60,534 nucleotides of DNA from Candidatus Poseidoniales archaeon (GTDB lineage: Archaea > Thermoplasmatota > Poseidoniia > Poseidoniales > Poseidoniaceae). Location: contig QQRY01000057.1 of assembly GCA_003602575.1 (NCBI GenBank), positions 96,137 to 156,670 on the forward strand, in the 5' to 3' direction. This document shows, piece by piece, positions 10,121-18,214 of this stretch. Position numbers and translations under genes: made by a program. The first letter of the stretch is position 1. Each line of letters begins with the position of its first letter. The notes beneath the pieces were generated by a model. That model made no database searches, was not told where the DNA came from, and was given only the letters and a program-made list of their open reading frames with translations.

Positions 10121-11476
10121 ATGTATCTTATTTCCATCGAAGGAGGAGATGGTTCTGGTAAGGGTGAAGCAGCTAGAATAATTCTTGAGTTAGTCAATGA
10201 GTATCCGTTCCCTCAAGTTCATCCAACTCATGAACCAAGAAGACATAGTGAACTTGGCAAACTCGCACTTGATTCGGTAAAAACAGGTGATAGAACACCA
10301 TTGCAAGAGGCGGGTTTATTTGCGGCTGATAGACTAGACCATTCTCATACTTGGATTAAACCACTATTAGAACAAGGCCATGTTGTGATTTCAGACAGAA
10401 ATATCCATTCATCGCTAATCTATCAAGGAATTGTTGGAAATCTAGGTATTGATCAAGTTTGTAAAATGAACTCTGCCGCCATGGTCCCAGACTTGGTTAT
10501 ATGGATTGATTGTGACCCTGAAAAGGCAATAAAAAGAATTCAAACAGGTACATTGAGAATGACCAGTCAAAAGCAAGAGTACTTCGAAACAACGGACATT
10601 CAAAAGAAAATCCGTAAAGGATTCAATGATTTATTATCTGGAAATATTCAGGTGTCTAGTCCTTTTGACAAATGTTGTGTTGTGGGGCCAATACTGAACG
10701 AAGGAGGTTTAGATGAGTTGAGAAGGAAACTTCGCGACGAGTTACGCACGTTTTTCAATAGAAAACCTACACCGTTAAATGTAGACCCTGACCAAGTCGA
10801 TAGGTTCCTTCTAAGTACTCTTGTAAAAGATGTAAAAAAACAGACTCGGCTACCAGGAGCCCCAGAAATGAAAACTGCGATTCATATTGGTTGGCTTTCA
10901 GGACTTACTCCTAGTCAGTGGATGAAACAAGCAGAAGATGAATGGCCAAAGGTCAGTGCCAAGGAATATGATGTACCTGCTACTTCGTACTCTCAATCAT
11001 GCTGGTCTATTTTGGGTACATTATCATTAATCGTTGGCTCAACTGAAGTACCTAGGCTACACAAATCCCTAGGACCTCACCGGATGGTTACTCAGAGACA
11101 TACTCAAAGGTTAGTAAAGTGGCTTGAACATGAAAGGTGGATACATAAGCAGCAATCTCATGTGCCATTCTCTGAAGCAAAGGTGTTCAAATTAAGAGAT
11201 GATAAATTAGGCTATGGAAGATTGGCTCTAGCAATGTGGCCTCTTCGAACATCACTAGCATCTTGGAGGAGAACAAATCCTAATTCAAAATGGGATAATG
11301 CTCTATCTGATATTCTAATGATAAAAGAAGATAAAAGTCCACCACCTTCGATTAGAAAAGCGGTACAAAATGTACTCAGTCGGCTCGATATGTTAACTAG
11401 CGGACATGAAGATTGCCCCACTCCAAGTAATATTGAAGAATTGATTATTTGGTGGAAAACTCCCCCGCCAAAATAG
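10121..11476 (+). CDS. tmk: Thymidylate kinase-like protein with long C-terminal extension
   Basis: The N-terminal 210 or so residues match dTMP kinase, which phosphorylates dTMP to dTDP. Visible motifs are the P-loop region IEGGDGSGKGEA, HEPRRHSELGK, the DRNIHSSLIYQG segment (DR(Y/H)-type motif) and VPDLVIWIDCDPEKAIKRI. Two points are odd. The Walker A reads GSGKGE, without the usual Ser/Thr after Lys. The protein is about twice the usual length, with an unrecognised C-terminal domain of about 240 residues (from about 215) rich in Trp, His and basic residues. GAAGAGG precedes the ATG at 10121 by about 7 bases; the GTG at 10115 used in the ORF track is less likely. The C-terminal part could be a separate enzymatic or nucleic-acid-binding module. 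Confidence 0.87.
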   Translation: MYLISIEGGDGSGKGEAARIILELVNEYPFPQVHPTHEPRRHSELGKLALDSVKTGDRTPLQEAGLFAADRLDHSHTWIKPLLEQGHVVISDRNIHSSLIYQGIVGNLGIDQVCKMNSAAMVPDLVIWIDCDPEKAIKRIQTGTLRMTSQKQEYFETTDIQKKIRKGFNDLLSGNIQVSSPFDKCCVVGPILNEGGLDELRRKLRDELRTFFNRKPTPLNVDPDQVDRFLLSTLVKDVKKQTRLPGAPEMKTAIHIGWLSGLTPSQWMKQAEDEWPKVSAKEYDVPATSYSQSCWSILGTLSLIVGSTEVPRLHKSLGPHRMVTQRHTQRLVKWLEHERWIHKQQSHVPFSEAKVFKLRDDKLGYGRLALAMWPLRTSLASWRRTNPNSKWDNALSDILMIKEDKSPPPSIRKAVQNVLSRLDMLTSGHEDCPTPSNIEELIIWWKTPPPK

Positions 11477-11478
11477 TA

Positions 11479-12204
11479 TTATTCTTCCTCTTTTGACTTT
11501 AATTCAAACTTAGATCCGCTAGGCAATGAGACTGAACTGGCCGATTTGAAAAATTTAGGCCTTGCAGAGTACGCTGCACCGACCAAAATACCAAACCCGA
11601 TTCCAAAAGCAATTCCTGTCAAAGGCCTTGTAAGATTATTTGATTCATAGGAAGTTAACAATTGTGTAAATCCATCAAAAATTAATGGTAGGCAGAAAAT
11701 AGTTCCTGTGATTAACCATGCATAAGTCCTGTAATTCTTTCTATAGATTCCATCGAGCCAGTTATCAGGGAATAAAGAAAGACATGTATCTTTTACTGTC
11801 CAGCGGTTATAGCCTCTTCTAGAAAAAATCAACCCTCCGACTGCAATACCGAAAAACATCCCTACATCACGGGTACAAACCGGCATTTGATTTCCATTTA
11901 TGTCCCATGACCTCTCATGCTTCATATGGCAATTGAAATCTCCAAATGCATAAATGAAAGCACTGTAAGGATCTAGATTTGTCCAAGCAAATTTCTCATC
12001 CTCGCCATGGTTTCCGGAAGAATACTTTCCATCTTCTGACATGTAATCCAAGGCATTGGCTCTAGCCTCTAGTTCAGGTACCGTGCCACTCGGTAGAAGA
12101 GTTGGTGAAAGGAAAAAAGAAACAAAAAAGAATCCAAAGATGCCAAAAATCCACATCCCAACTTTCTTTTCTCGGTTCCTGTCAGGTAAACCATTTTTCT
12201 CCAT
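11479..12204 (-). CDS. DUF2085 membrane protein
   Basis: A polytopic membrane protein of 241 residues with about four transmembrane helices. It matches the DUF2085 pattern: FNCHMKHERSW, then a glycine-containing PVCTRDVGMFFG segment, and later LPLIFDGFTQLL followed by LTRPLTGIAFGIGFG. The family is of unknown function and is widespread in archaea and bacteria. The paired Cys/His residues before the second helix suggest a metal or redox site, but this is not established. It is convergent with the thymidylate kinase gene (2-base gap) and divergent from the next gene. A conserved Cys of the family motif (CARC) appears here as CTRD, so one of its cysteines is absent. Confidence 0.78.
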   Translation of the reverse strand: MEKNGLPDRNREKKVGMWIFGIFGFFFVSFFLSPTLLPSGTVPELEARANALDYMSEDGKYSSGNHGEDEKFAWTNLDPYSAFIYAFGDFNCHMKHERSWDINGNQMPVCTRDVGMFFGIAVGGLIFSRRGYNRWTVKDTCLSLFPDNWLDGIYRKNYRTYAWLITGTIFCLPLIFDGFTQLLTSYESNNLTRPLTGIAFGIGFGILVGAAYSARPKFFKSASSVSLPSGSKFELKSKEEE

Positions 12205-12281
12205 AATACTAGGTTAACAGGATAAGATTTAATCATTGTCATAATAAGAGTATTGATGTGTCATGGCTATTTCGTTAGCAT

Positions 12282-12917
12282 ATGACAGAGGAAAAGGGCG
12301 ACCCAGTTGGTCTTCGCATGGGCCTTCAAGCAGGTGCTTTGATAGGTTTGTACCTAGGTTTCTCTCTAGCAACTATTTCAGTTCTAACCAATGCTGAAGA
12401 GATTAAAAGAACAATCTATCTAATGTGCTTGCCACCTTTCATTTTCTCCATTTTACTCGGTCCATTTTTGGCGAAGAGAAGACGTCCTGTAAAATTATCA
12501 AAAAAACCATTAGAAGAGGCTAGAGAAATTCTCAAACCATTTAATGAAGGTCAAGGAAATTGGAGAGTTCTGAGTCATGTTTCTAGTGATGGAATGAATA
12601 TTAGAATCGATATGCATAATTTGAAAAATGTAGAGGGGGTTGTCGAGGCTGCATTAGTATTAGCAGATCGAACCACAGTTAAGTTCATTGTCGGAAAAGG
12701 CAATGCTAAAAGTGCATCGCCCGAATTAAGAGATCGAGTTCTTTCAGTTGTTGAATCTAAAATTAACATACTAAGAAGAACTAGAAAAGTCAAGTCTATC
12801 GAGGTAAGTCCTGAAAAAACAAGAGAGTATAATGAATATCAAAGTAGATTGAATAAAGTTCTGTTTACTTTACTACCTATTGTTTCGTTTTTAGCTTGGC
12901 TTGAAATGAAAAAATGA
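12282..12917 (+). CDS. Small membrane protein of unknown function
   Basis: 211 residues with two N-terminal transmembrane helices (GLQAGALIGLYLGFSLATI and IYLMCLPPFIFSILLGPFLA). A mixed alpha/beta cytoplasmic domain of about 110 residues follows, then a C-terminal hydrophobic helix (FTLLPIVSFLAWLEM). The soluble part (RIDMHNLKNVEGVVEAALVL, KFIVGKG) is not one I can assign. The ATG has no obvious Shine-Dalgarno, and the gene is divergent from the DUF2085 gene across 77 bases. It precedes the HTH regulator gene on the same strand by about 50 bases. Confidence 0.75.
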   Translation: MTEEKGDPVGLRMGLQAGALIGLYLGFSLATISVLTNAEEIKRTIYLMCLPPFIFSILLGPFLAKRRRPVKLSKKPLEEAREILKPFNEGQGNWRVLSHVSSDGMNIRIDMHNLKNVEGVVEAALVLADRTTVKFIVGKGNAKSASPELRDRVLSVVESKINILRRTRKVKSIEVSPEKTREYNEYQSRLNKVLFTLLPIVSFLAWLEMKK

Positions 12918-12966
12918 AGAAACAAATATCAAGACATATTATGACCTAAGATGATAAGGGTTGTAT

Positions 12967-13884
12967 ATGCGCGAAGTCACCTTGTTTTGGAAGAGAGCAA
13001 GGCTGAGGACCTTAGATATCGCCGAAATTTTGGAAATTTTCAAGCATTTGGAGTTTCTTTCATATGTCAAAAGGGTCCCTAAAGATGTCCGAATAATTGT
13101 AAAAGCAAACTTTTGTGAAGGTAAAGGTATATCAGATATTGATGATTTACATTTTCTTGAACTGTTAGAAGTCGTTTTAGAGCCTAGGGGGCCCAATGAT
13201 TCATACATACTTTTAGTTAGATTAAATCATTCATTATCAAACCTGAATGCTAGAACAAATGGAACAAGTGCTGTTCCAGGTTGTAGGCTGGATGGAGAGG
13301 GGTTAAGTTATATTATTCAAGGGCCTCCAATGAAACTTAGAATTGTAACAACCTTGGCAAGAATTATGTCAAAACCAGATAGAACTAGTGCTAGAAGTCT
13401 GGATTTTAATCTTACATCCGATAATTCGCTTCTAAGTGCTAAACAATTGAAGTTAGCAAAATTCGCCTATGATAAAGGCTTCTTCGACGTACCTAAGAGA
13501 ATTAGAGTAAGTGACCTTGCCGAACAAATTGGACTAGCTCGTGCGACGATTTCGGAACATCTAGCAAGAATAGAGGCGATAATAATGGATGATATGTTTT
13601 CGTCTTTTGATGATCCATATGTACCTCCTGAAATTATAAAAGTCATGCTTGAAACAATCGAATTGGATTCAGATGATGCTGAAATTGACCAAAAGAAAGG
13701 TATGAAGAAAATGCTTGAAAATATTAGAGATAATATCAAAAATGAAATTTCACAGAAAATACTTCACGATGATGATGAATTAACTTCAATGGATGAAATG
13801 GTTGAATTTGGGATCCAAGAGCATCAGCAGAACATCAGCCAAATAGATCAAATTTTAGAAGAGAAATTCTCATCATTGAACTGA
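12967..13884 (+). CDS. Bacterio-opsin-activator-type HTH transcriptional regulator
   Basis: A DNA-binding regulator of about 305 residues. The middle carries a Bat-type helix-turn-helix (HTH_10). It begins LSAKQLKLAKFAYDKGFFDV and continues with RIRVSDLAEQIGLARATISEHL, which matches the hallmark of that family (A..G.f..PR......la...G.s..t...hL). The N-terminal 150 residues form a sensory or dimerisation domain I do not recognise. The C-terminal 90 residues are acidic and helical, possibly coiled coil. The ATG at 12967 is preferred over the TTG at 12961 because AAGGG lies 6 bases before it. Targets are not apparent. It is followed 42 bases later by the PCMT-like gene. Confidence 0.83.
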   Translation: MREVTLFWKRARLRTLDIAEILEIFKHLEFLSYVKRVPKDVRIIVKANFCEGKGISDIDDLHFLELLEVVLEPRGPNDSYILLVRLNHSLSNLNARTNGTSAVPGCRLDGEGLSYIIQGPPMKLRIVTTLARIMSKPDRTSARSLDFNLTSDNSLLSAKQLKLAKFAYDKGFFDVPKRIRVSDLAEQIGLARATISEHLARIEAIIMDDMFSSFDDPYVPPEIIKVMLETIELDSDDAEIDQKKGMKKMLENIRDNIKNEISQKILHDDDELTSMDEMVEFGIQEHQQNISQIDQILEEKFSSLN

Positions 13885-13926
13885 TTTAATGGGATTGTTT
13901 ACAAGATACCACCTCATACCAACGAT

Positions 13927-14892
13927 ATGACCCGTATATCCGACCTGCTCAAAAGGTTGGAACAGAGCGGCATTGAAGTTCCAAGAAAGATTAGAGACAC
14001 TATGGAAAATACCGATGTAGAAATGTTTTCAGATTTTGATACCGAACCATTCTATTCAGACCGTCCTATTCAATTCATGGAAACTATTGATGGGAAAATA
14101 AAAACAATTTCAGCGCCTCACATGATTGTTACATTACTCCATCACTTGGAGTTAAATAGTGGTCAAGAAGTGATTTTAATTGGCTCTAAAGGAGGCTATC
14201 TTGCAGCTCTAATAGCTCAAATTATTGGTGAAAAAGGTAATGTCAGAGTATTAGATCAATGTGATGAATCAATTTTACATGCAAAAGAAAGACTCACGCA
14301 TTGGCCAACTATTGAGATGAGAACTTTAGAATCAATCGATGTTTCACCAGTTGCTTTTCCCGGAGAATTTAATCGTGTTTTAATTACTGGCCATATTGAA
14401 AACTTACCGGAATGGATTTCTGCAAGAATATCTGAAGGGGGATTCGTCATAGCACCTTTAGGCCCTGATAGTCATCAACAATTAGTTAAAATGGAAAAAC
14501 AGGATAATGAATTATTACCGACTGACCTAGGACCTGTATGTTTTGGTCCACTCGATGATAGAAAGGAACAAAATCAAATGATAAGTCCTATTGAATTGGC
14601 AGACTTATTACAATTAGTCATCGAAACATGTCAAGATTTAGATATAATTGAACAACAAGAATTAAACTGTCTTCAAGATATTATCGCTGAACTTCACTTT
14701 CTACCGGATGATTTACCGCCTCTAGGAGAAGGAGAATTGACTCCTTCTGAGCATCCAATGTTCAAATCACTAATCGAAAATGCTGATTCTTTCGTTAGAT
14801 TTTGGCCAATTTTACAGGTTATTTTACATCCGGTATTATCTGAAATTGGATTTGAAAATTGGATATTTGATGACTTTGAAGGACTAGAATAA
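13927..14892 (+). CDS. Protein-L-isoaspartate O-methyltransferase-like protein
   Basis: A SAM-dependent methyltransferase of the PCMT family, which repairs isoaspartyl residues in damaged proteins. The N-terminal 210 residues contain the characteristic pre-motif DRPIQF...TISAPHM. Motif I follows (IGSKGGYLAALIAQIIG, in place of the usual G(T/S)GSGY), then an acidic strand end VRVLD and FNRVLITGHIENLPEW. An additional C-terminal region of about 110 residues is not seen in standard PCMTs of about 210 residues. Motif I has Lys where most PCMTs have Ser/Thr-Gly, so activity towards isoaspartate is plausible but unproven. Downstream HEAT-repeat and M61-peptidase genes follow within 20 and 2 bases, which suggests a protein-quality-control operon. 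Confidence 0.8.
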   Translation: MTRISDLLKRLEQSGIEVPRKIRDTMENTDVEMFSDFDTEPFYSDRPIQFMETIDGKIKTISAPHMIVTLLHHLELNSGQEVILIGSKGGYLAALIAQIIGEKGNVRVLDQCDESILHAKERLTHWPTIEMRTLESIDVSPVAFPGEFNRVLITGHIENLPEWISARISEGGFVIAPLGPDSHQQLVKMEKQDNELLPTDLGPVCFGPLDDRKEQNQMISPIELADLLQLVIETCQDLDIIEQQELNCLQDIIAELHFLPDDLPPLGEGELTPSEHPMFKSLIENADSFVRFWPILQVILHPVLSEIGFENWIFDDFEGLE

Positions 14893-14912
14893 ATCAAAAA
14901 TGTGGTGGAAAA

Positions 14913-15905
14913 ATGCCTAAGTCAGCAAGTACTCACGTATCTCAACTATCTCACAAAGATATTCGAATTCGTAGAAGAGCATTGAGATCTCTATTCGAGT
15001 TAGATTCTCCAAGTAATCTAGAAGCCTTCGTACCTTTACTTGACGACAAAGACCCGTGGTTTAGATCAAAAGCTCTCGACGCTCATAGGATGTGGGCGCC
15101 TAGGCTTGAAATTGATTCTCTGATTTCTCTAGCGACCCATAAATCAATTGATGCTAGAAGGTGTGCAGCGAATCTACTTGAGAAATTTATTGGAGACACA
15201 AGTTCTGTTGCTGAAATTCTCTATCAAGATGAAGACAATATTTGTAAAATAAAAGCCAGTAAAGCATTGATTAAATCTGACTTAGAAGGAAAATTCACTA
15301 ATCAGTTAATCGAATCAGATAATGAAAGAATAAAAATTATTGCATTATCTAGCAAGCATATTTCTAAACAACAGTTACTATCATGTTTAACCGAAACATC
15401 CAATTTCATCAAAGAAAGTGCACTTAATCAACTTAGTATGAAAAATGAAATTATTACTGAAGAGAAGTTAGCAGAACTTCTATCAGAAGGAGTAAATCCG
15501 CTATCGATAATTAAATTTTCAGTTGATAATGGTGGAGATACAATGGTTAAATTGGCAAATGTTAGTGATTCTAAAGTTCAAAAGAATCTAGTCAAAGCAC
15601 TTCGAGAAAAATACAAATCTACGGATGATAATTCGATAAAATTACTAATTAAGAATGAATGTTTCTTAATTTTAGGAAGATGGTTACAAGGAAAAAGAGA
15701 TATTGAAAGTGATAAACTTCGATGGCAGATTATTGAAAATGAAGAAGTTGATGAAATAGAGAGGTCAAGATTACTTGAACGCTTGATTGGAAGGTGTACT
15801 GAATCTGAAATTATCGATAAAGCGGATAATTTAATCAAATCTACAAAAAGTGAATTATTGAAAATTACAGCACAGAACCTTTCAACCGCCGGCAACTCAA
15901 GGTAA
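14913..15905 (+). CDS. HEAT-repeat protein
   Basis: 330 residues made mainly of helical repeats. The first two are clear HEAT units (DIRIRRRALRSLFELDSP and DPWFRSKALDAHRMWAP, then SIDARRCAANLLEKF). The remainder is more divergent but keeps the alternating helix pattern. Such solenoids bind proteins. There is no signal peptide, so it is cytoplasmic. TGGTGG precedes the ATG. It lies 20 bases after the PCMT-like gene and 2 bases before the M61 peptidase gene, so the three are probably cotranscribed. The specific partner is unknown. Confidence 0.85.
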   Translation: MPKSASTHVSQLSHKDIRIRRRALRSLFELDSPSNLEAFVPLLDDKDPWFRSKALDAHRMWAPRLEIDSLISLATHKSIDARRCAANLLEKFIGDTSSVAEILYQDEDNICKIKASKALIKSDLEGKFTNQLIESDNERIKIIALSSKHISKQQLLSCLTETSNFIKESALNQLSMKNEIITEEKLAELLSEGVNPLSIIKFSVDNGGDTMVKLANVSDSKVQKNLVKALREKYKSTDDNSIKLLIKNECFLILGRWLQGKRDIESDKLRWQIIENEEVDEIERSRLLERLIGRCTESEIIDKADNLIKSTKSELLKITAQNLSTAGNSR

Positions 15906-15907
15906 CC

Positions 15908-17743
15908 ATGCGAGATGGATATTCGGGGCTGAAATTTCTTTTTGATGCTACAGAAGGAGATTCAAGACACCTGTATGTAGGTATTGAATTAGAAGGACCT
16001 TTCACAGGTAAAAATTTGACTTTAAGTTTCCCAAGATGGGTCCCTGGATCTTATTTTTTACGAGAACCAATTCAATATATGTTTGATTTTGAAGCATTTG
16101 ATGGAAATGGAAATCTTCTATCTAGTAATCGAAAAGATGTTGATTCAATGAGAATAAATCTAACAGAAAGTACGAATTTAGTTAAAATTAAGTATAAAAT
16201 TTTAGCAATTGAACTATCCTGCAGATCGACTCATCTCGATGGCACTCACGTACATGTTATGCCACCTTTCACTTGGTTTCTTCCAGTTTCGGGAATCGAT
16301 TCAGAAAGAATGGAAAAAACACATATTATCAAAGCTCACATTCCTTCACACTGGACTCCTGCAACTCAATACCTAGAAATATCTAATAATGATAGTAAAG
16401 GACTACTTACTAACAACTCTGGACGCACATACCACTTTGAAGCCCCGAATCGTGATGAACTACTAGATGGAATTTTGGAAGCGAATGAAAATGAAACAAT
16501 GAGTTGGGTAGTAGAGGGAAGAACCCATCACCTGAAAATATGGGACAGTGGAGGTTATGTTCCAAATAAAAAGATGCTTGAAAGGTTGAAAGATGACATG
16601 GATAAGGTTGTCATGGAGCATCATGCTCTTTTCGGCATTCCCAAGTGGGACAATTATGTGACTGTGTTACATTTCACTGAAAAGTCTAGAGGAGGCTTAG
16701 AACATTTGAATTCACAGACTTCTATGCTTCCTAGGCAATGCTTGATGCCAGGATTTGAAGATGAATATAAAGACTTAGTGAGCCTTTTTAGTCATGAATA
16801 TCTTCATCAATGGAATGTAAAAAGATTGAGGCCAAGAAATTTCTTAAATTATGATTTACAAAAAGAAACTCACTCTGATTTACTATGGTGGTTTGAAGGT
16901 GCTACGTCTTGGCTTGGAGATGTTCTATGTGTAAGATCTGGAGCATGGAGTGAAGAAGACTGGCGTAAGGATTTCCTTCGTAAAATGAAAAGACATACAC
17001 TCAGAAATGGGATGGAAAAAGAATCCTTGGCAGAGTCTAGTCATGATGCTTGGATTCACCTTTATCGAAGCCATGCGTTTTCAAGAGAAACTCAAAATTC
17101 ATATTACTTAGAAGGAGAATTAGCTATTTTTTGCCTAGATGCTGAATTACGAAAGCGTTCTAAGGGCAAATCCGGTTTATGCCAATTAATGGCAATACTT
17201 TGTGAAAAGCATGCTATACATTATCCCGAAACTCAAAAACTAGGAGTAACATACAAAGATATTCGTTCATCTTTGACTGGAATGGAAGGTGGCCTAAGAC
17301 TTGGTAAAATGTTAGATAAATTAGTTTTTGAGCGTAAAGCTCCTGATGTCGATAAAGCATTGCAATATTTCTCTCTGGATTTAATTCCTGAAAAGGTCTC
17401 TAAGGAAGGGGAAATAGAAAGTGCGTGGATGGGGGTCCAAATAAGAGAAGTAAACAAGCAATTGAGAGTGACTTCTCATCAACAAAATTCACCTTTAAGA
17501 AAAATCTTGATGCCCGGTGATGAAATTATTGCAATCAATGGATTTAGAGTTAATAGTAATAATCTCTTGAATAAATACTTGAAAGGTTTAGTTGATTGTG
17601 ATACTGAAATTACATTTAATCATGAAGGAATTGTTCAAACTTGTACTGTTTCTTTACCTAGTCAACCAACTAAGAATGTAAAACTAGATGGTAAAGGAAA
17701 CAAAAAATGGAAAGATTATATCGCAACTAGACAGACTATCTAA
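15908..17743 (+). CDS. M61 family peptidase with PDZ domain
   Basis: A cytoplasmic metallopeptidase related to glycyl aminopeptidase. The beta-rich N-terminal domain contains the family signature FPRWVPGSYFLRE. The thermolysin-like catalytic domain has HEYLHQWNVKRLRP (zinc-binding HExxH at residues 296-300) and the third ligand in WWFEGATSW (E330). A C-terminal PDZ domain spans about residues 505-590 (SAWMGVQIRE, LMPGDEIIAINGFRV). At 611 residues it has the family's usual length, and all catalytic motifs are intact. There is no signal peptide. It follows the HEAT-repeat gene by 2 bases. Its 3' end overlaps the convergent ParB/SerK-like gene by 8 bases. Confidence 0.93.
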   Translation: MRDGYSGLKFLFDATEGDSRHLYVGIELEGPFTGKNLTLSFPRWVPGSYFLREPIQYMFDFEAFDGNGNLLSSNRKDVDSMRINLTESTNLVKIKYKILAIELSCRSTHLDGTHVHVMPPFTWFLPVSGIDSERMEKTHIIKAHIPSHWTPATQYLEISNNDSKGLLTNNSGRTYHFEAPNRDELLDGILEANENETMSWVVEGRTHHLKIWDSGGYVPNKKMLERLKDDMDKVVMEHHALFGIPKWDNYVTVLHFTEKSRGGLEHLNSQTSMLPRQCLMPGFEDEYKDLVSLFSHEYLHQWNVKRLRPRNFLNYDLQKETHSDLLWWFEGATSWLGDVLCVRSGAWSEEDWRKDFLRKMKRHTLRNGMEKESLAESSHDAWIHLYRSHAFSRETQNSYYLEGELAIFCLDAELRKRSKGKSGLCQLMAILCEKHAIHYPETQKLGVTYKDIRSSLTGMEGGLRLGKMLDKLVFERKAPDVDKALQYFSLDLIPEKVSKEGEIESAWMGVQIREVNKQLRVTSHQQNSPLRKILMPGDEIIAINGFRVNSNNLLNKYLKGLVDCDTEITFNHEGIVQTCTVSLPSQPTKNVKLDGKGNKKWKDYIATRQTI

Positions 17744-18143
17744 GAGCATCAAGAGAAATAAAAATCGGTGGAATGTCATAAGAAAAAATATGTCTACTTG
17801 TTTTTGGGGGATATAGTTCACCTGACATAGACATCTCAATGACATCTTTTTTAGTAATTTGATCTAAATCTGAATTCGGCCAAGTCTCTACAATTATGCT
17901 CTCGTCGGAAAAATAATCTACACAAATAGCTGGGACACTATTCAAATTCAACAAACAAGCAACTGAGTGACGGTGATGGCCATCAAGAAGAGAACCTGTT
18001 TTTTTATCAACAACAAGAGGTTTAGTGAACCCTCCCCATTTCTTTGTCATTTCTAGTAACTTATCTCTTGCCCTAACTCTGACCTCTTCGTGAGCCTTCA
18101 GCCACTCGACTGGAACTAAAGACACCGATTCATCACTCCACAT
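17736..18143 (-). CDS. ParB/SerK-like nuclease-fold protein
   Basis: A small protein (about 135 residues) with the ParB-like fold: SLVPVEWLKAHEEV, then KPLVVDKKTGSLLDGHHRHS and VPAICVDY. The DGHHR motif with preceding acidic and Thr residues is the pattern of the archaeal free-serine kinase SerK/SbnI group as well as of ParB N-domains. Function could therefore be small-molecule phosphotransfer (serine to phosphoserine) or nucleotide binding; I lean towards SerK-like because no DNA-binding HTH is present. The ATG at 18143 starts just before the conserved domain. The ORF track start at 18185 is a TTG without a ribosome-binding site. It is divergent from the CCA-adding enzyme gene. Confidence 0.7.
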   Translation of the reverse strand: MWSDESVSLVPVEWLKAHEEVRVRARDKLLEMTKKWGGFTKPLVVDKKTGSLLDGHHRHSVACLLNLNSVPAICVDYFSDESIIVETWPNSDLDQITKKDVIEMSMSGELYPPKTSRHIFSYDIPPIFISLDALR

Positions 18144-18214
18144 GGTCAACTGGAAGATGGTTTCAAGGATAATGCTTTGGTGCAATTGACTATAGCGGGG
18201 CTAGGGGTGATAAT

